Assembly: GCA_017381835.1 (NCBI GenBank) | Contig: JAFOBK010000279.1 | Location: 1-7,513, forward strand | Source of the DNA: Oscillospiraceae bacterium | GTDB taxonomy: Bacteria > Bacillota_A > Clostridia > Oscillospirales > Oscillospiraceae | Direction: 5' to 3' | Length of the DNA stretch: 7,513 nt | Shown: positions 6,209 through 7,513 of the stretch, piece after piece | Layout of the letters: each line of letters begins with the position of its first letter | Numbering within the stretch: position 1 is the stretch's first letter | The notes under the pieces: model-generated | The model's database searches: none | Told to the model about the DNA's origin: nothing | Seen by the model: the letters and a program-made list of their open reading frames with translations, nothing else | Translations under genes and position numbers: made by a program

Positions 6209-6823
6209 ATGCTGATTACCGAACTGAAGAATAAAGATGTTATCAAGTCCCTGGTAAAGGGCAAGGTTTTCGCTCTGGTCTGCCACGGCTGCAAGGAGAC
6301 CCGTTTCCCCGAACACGAGGCTGACGAACTGATCAAGGAGCTGACTGCCGAAGGCATCGTCACCGGCAGCTTTGTTACCGACTACATCTGCAATCCCGAA
6401 AACCTGAAGCTGCGTCTGCAGAAGCATGCTGCTGCCATCGAAGCAGCGGACACCGTTCTGGTGTTCTCCTGCGGTGTTGGCGTACAGACCGTAGCGGAAA
6501 TTTACTGCGGCAAGCGCGTCTGCGCAGCCTGCGACACTTACCGTCTGCCCGGCTTCCAGGGCGTTACCCCCCTGGAGCATGACTGCAAGCAGTGCGGCGA
6601 GTGCTTCCTGAACCTGACCGGCGGCATCTGCCCCCTGACTGCCTGCTCCAAGAGCCTGGTCAACGGCCAGTGCGGCGGCGCTAAGGACGGCAAGTGCGAA
6701 GTCGATCCCAATATGGAATGCGGCTGGGAGCGGATCTACCAGAAGCTGAAGGCTCTGGGCCGCTTGGATGCCATGAAGTGCCCCGTCCAGATCCGCAACT
6801 ATGCAACAGATTCTGAAGTTTAA
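6209..6823 (+). CDS. metV: MetV, zinc/Fe-S subunit of methylene-THF reductase
   Basis: Partner subunit of MetF in MetVF-type methylene-THF reductases of acetogens and relatives, thought to pass electrons to the MetF flavin. The 204 residues match the 'MTHFR C-terminal domain' family and hold sixteen cysteines. Twelve align with the fusion protein upstream (C25, C28, C61, C88, C126, C129, C132, C141, C146, C155, C163, C171). Four do not (C100, C105, C108, C191). CKQCGECFLN is a likely Fe-S motif and LVNGQCGGAKDGKCEV is the best-conserved block. The ATG at 6209 follows the upstream stop by one base, with AAGGGGG (6192-6198) as SD inside the upstream gene, so translation is probably coupled. metF follows after 16 bases. 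Cofactor assignment per cysteine is inference. Confidence 0.88.
   Translation: MLITELKNKDVIKSLVKGKVFALVCHGCKETRFPEHEADELIKELTAEGIVTGSFVTDYICNPENLKLRLQKHAAAIEAADTVLVFSCGVGVQTVAEIYCGKRVCAACDTYRLPGFQGVTPLEHDCKQCGECFLNLTGGICPLTACSKSLVNGQCGGAKDGKCEVDPNMECGWERIYQKLKALGRLDAMKCPVQIRNYATDSEV
6668..6703 (+). repeat. 36-base exact repeat, copy 2 (in metV)
   Basis: Second copy of the 36-base identity with 4720-4755, in the same orientation and the same codon frame, 1948 bases downstream. It encodes the equivalent block of stand-alone MetV. Confidence 0.9.
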
Positions 6824-6839
6824 TAAGGAGTAATAGATA

Positions 6840-7513
6840 ATGAGAATTACTGAATTGTTTGATAACGGTCAGTTTGTTGTCACCGCAGAAGTTGGCCCTC
6901 CCAAGGGTATCCATGTTGACCATATGGTCGAGGAAGCAAAGGAATACCTGAGCGGTATTACTGCCGTTAACGTTACCGATAACCAGTCCTCCGTTATGCG
7001 TATGGGCAGCCTGCCCGCATGCGTGGCTCTGAAGAATGCAGGCCTGACCCCCATTCTGCAGCTGACCTGCCGCGACCGTAACCGTATCGCTCTGCAGTCC
7101 GAACTGCTGGGTGCTGCTATGCTGGGCATCGAGAACATTCTGTGCCTGACCGGTGACCACACCAAGATGGGTGACCATGCAGGTGCAAAGCCCGTTTTCG
7201 ACCTGGACTCCGTTTCTCTGCTGCATACCGCATGCCAGCTGGAGAAGGGTGTTGACCTGGGCGGCCAGCCTCTGGTTGGTGAGCCTCCCAAGTTCGCAAA
7301 GGGCGCTGTTGTCTCTCCCTGCTCTGACTCCGTTGACGCACAGCTGGCAAAGATGGAGCGCAAGGTCATGGCCGGTGCTGAGTACTTCCAGACCCAGGCT
7401 GTTTTCGATTCCGAGAAGTTCATCAGCTTCATGGAGCGCGCCAAGGAGTTTGGCAAGCCCGTCCAGCTGGGTGTGATCATTCCCAAGTCCGCAGGCATGG
7501 CAAAGTTCATGAA
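6840..7513 (+). CDS. metF: Methylenetetrahydrofolate reductase, catalytic subunit (3' end outside window)
   Basis: Reduces 5,10-methylene-THF to 5-methyl-THF on a flavin, supplying methyl groups for methionine or for the methyl branch of the Wood-Ljungdahl pathway. The frame is open from ATG 6840 to the window edge, giving 224 residues of an expected ~290-310. AEVGPPKG (16-23) holds the expected catalytic glutamate (E17). VNVTDNQ, LQLTCRDRNRIALQSEL, and ENILCLTGDHTKMGDH are the usual TIM-barrel motifs for folate and flavin binding. LGVIIPKSAG near the edge is also family-typical. AAGGAG (6825-6830) lies 9 bases before the ATG, and the start is 16 bases after the metV stop. The N-terminus begins directly with the catalytic domain, with no MetV extension, consistent with the MetV function being supplied by neighbours. 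Operon continuation (fhs, folD or similar) lies outside view. Confidence 0.93.
   Translation, partial: MRITELFDNGQFVVTAEVGPPKGIHVDHMVEEAKEYLSGITAVNVTDNQSSVMRMGSLPACVALKNAGLTPILQLTCRDRNRIALQSELLGAAMLGIENILCLTGDHTKMGDHAGAKPVFDLDSVSLLHTACQLEKGVDLGGQPLVGEPPKFAKGAVVSPCSDSVDAQLAKMERKVMAGAEYFQTQAVFDSEKFISFMERAKEFGKPVQLGVIIPKSAGMAKFM

Noticed and set aside
4198..6363. 721-residue open frame on the minus strand opposite the RnfC2 fusion
   Set aside because: It is wholly antisense to a gene with clear Fe-S and NADH-binding motifs. Its product is a low-complexity mix rich in His, Asp, Gly and Leu without recognisable domains, as expected when strong codon bias removes stops from the opposite strand.
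6681..7510. Minus-strand open frames opposite metV/metF
   Set aside because: metF is evident on the plus strand from ATG 6840 with an SD and catalytic motifs and runs off the window; the antisense frames are shadows.
1..7513. CRISPR array, tRNA, rRNA, transposase or prophage genes
   Set aside because: No regularly spaced repeats, no cloverleaf with tRNA-conserved positions (the 719-822 element lacks anticodon and T-loop features), and no mobile-element protein in any frame.

Overview
The window is about 7.5 kb of gene-dense bacterial chromosome, moderately GC-rich with strong SD motifs (GGAGG type). The gene content is a clostridial trigger factor, a CpsA/Wzg-like LCP protein and a MetV/MetF/RnfC2-type methylenetetrahydrofolate reductase. 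Together with a palindromic intergenic repeat of the GTCATTGCGA...TGGCAATC type, this suggests an anaerobic gut Clostridia member, plausibly Oscillospiraceae (Faecalibacterium/Subdoligranulum-like). The assignment is inference from gene content and style; nothing here fixes the genus.

Layout. (1) Positions 2-703 (+) are the 3' part of trigger factor (tig). (2) Positions 719-822 hold a cloverleaf-like inverted repeat ending in a T-run, lying between two convergent transcription units and probably acting as a terminator. (3) Positions 2233 to 829 on the minus strand are a tight two-gene operon: a nicotinamidase/isochorismatase-type cysteine hydrolase followed by a LacX/GalM-type aldose epimerase, driven by a good sigma-A promoter at 2275-2303. 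(4) Positions 2234-2585 are a 352-base divergent intergenic region with two promoters back to back. The rightward one (2365-2393) leads through a leader of about 185 nt to (5) an LCP-family cell-envelope glycopolymer ligase (2586-4070), closed by a strong hairpin terminator (4083-4113). (6) A new promoter with an overlapping dyad (4164-4185) begins an operon that continues past the right edge: a MetV-like/RnfC fusion (4246-6207), stand-alone MetV (6209-6823) and MetF (6840 to beyond 7513).

The last operon is the most interesting part. In the acetogen Acetobacterium woodii, methylene-THF reductase is a complex of MetF (flavin, catalytic), MetV (zinc/Fe-S) and RnfC2 (NADH-oxidising RnfC homologue). 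Here the same three parts occur in the order RnfC2-metV-metF, but the RnfC2 protein carries an additional MetV-like domain at its N-terminus. That domain is paralogous to the stand-alone MetV encoded next door, and 36 bases are still identical between the two copies. The natural reading is an NADH-dependent, multi-centre route of electrons to MetF for making 5-methyl-THF. No acetogenesis gene other than this module is visible, so whether it serves a Wood-Ljungdahl methyl branch, methionine synthesis or C1 redox balancing cannot be decided from this window.
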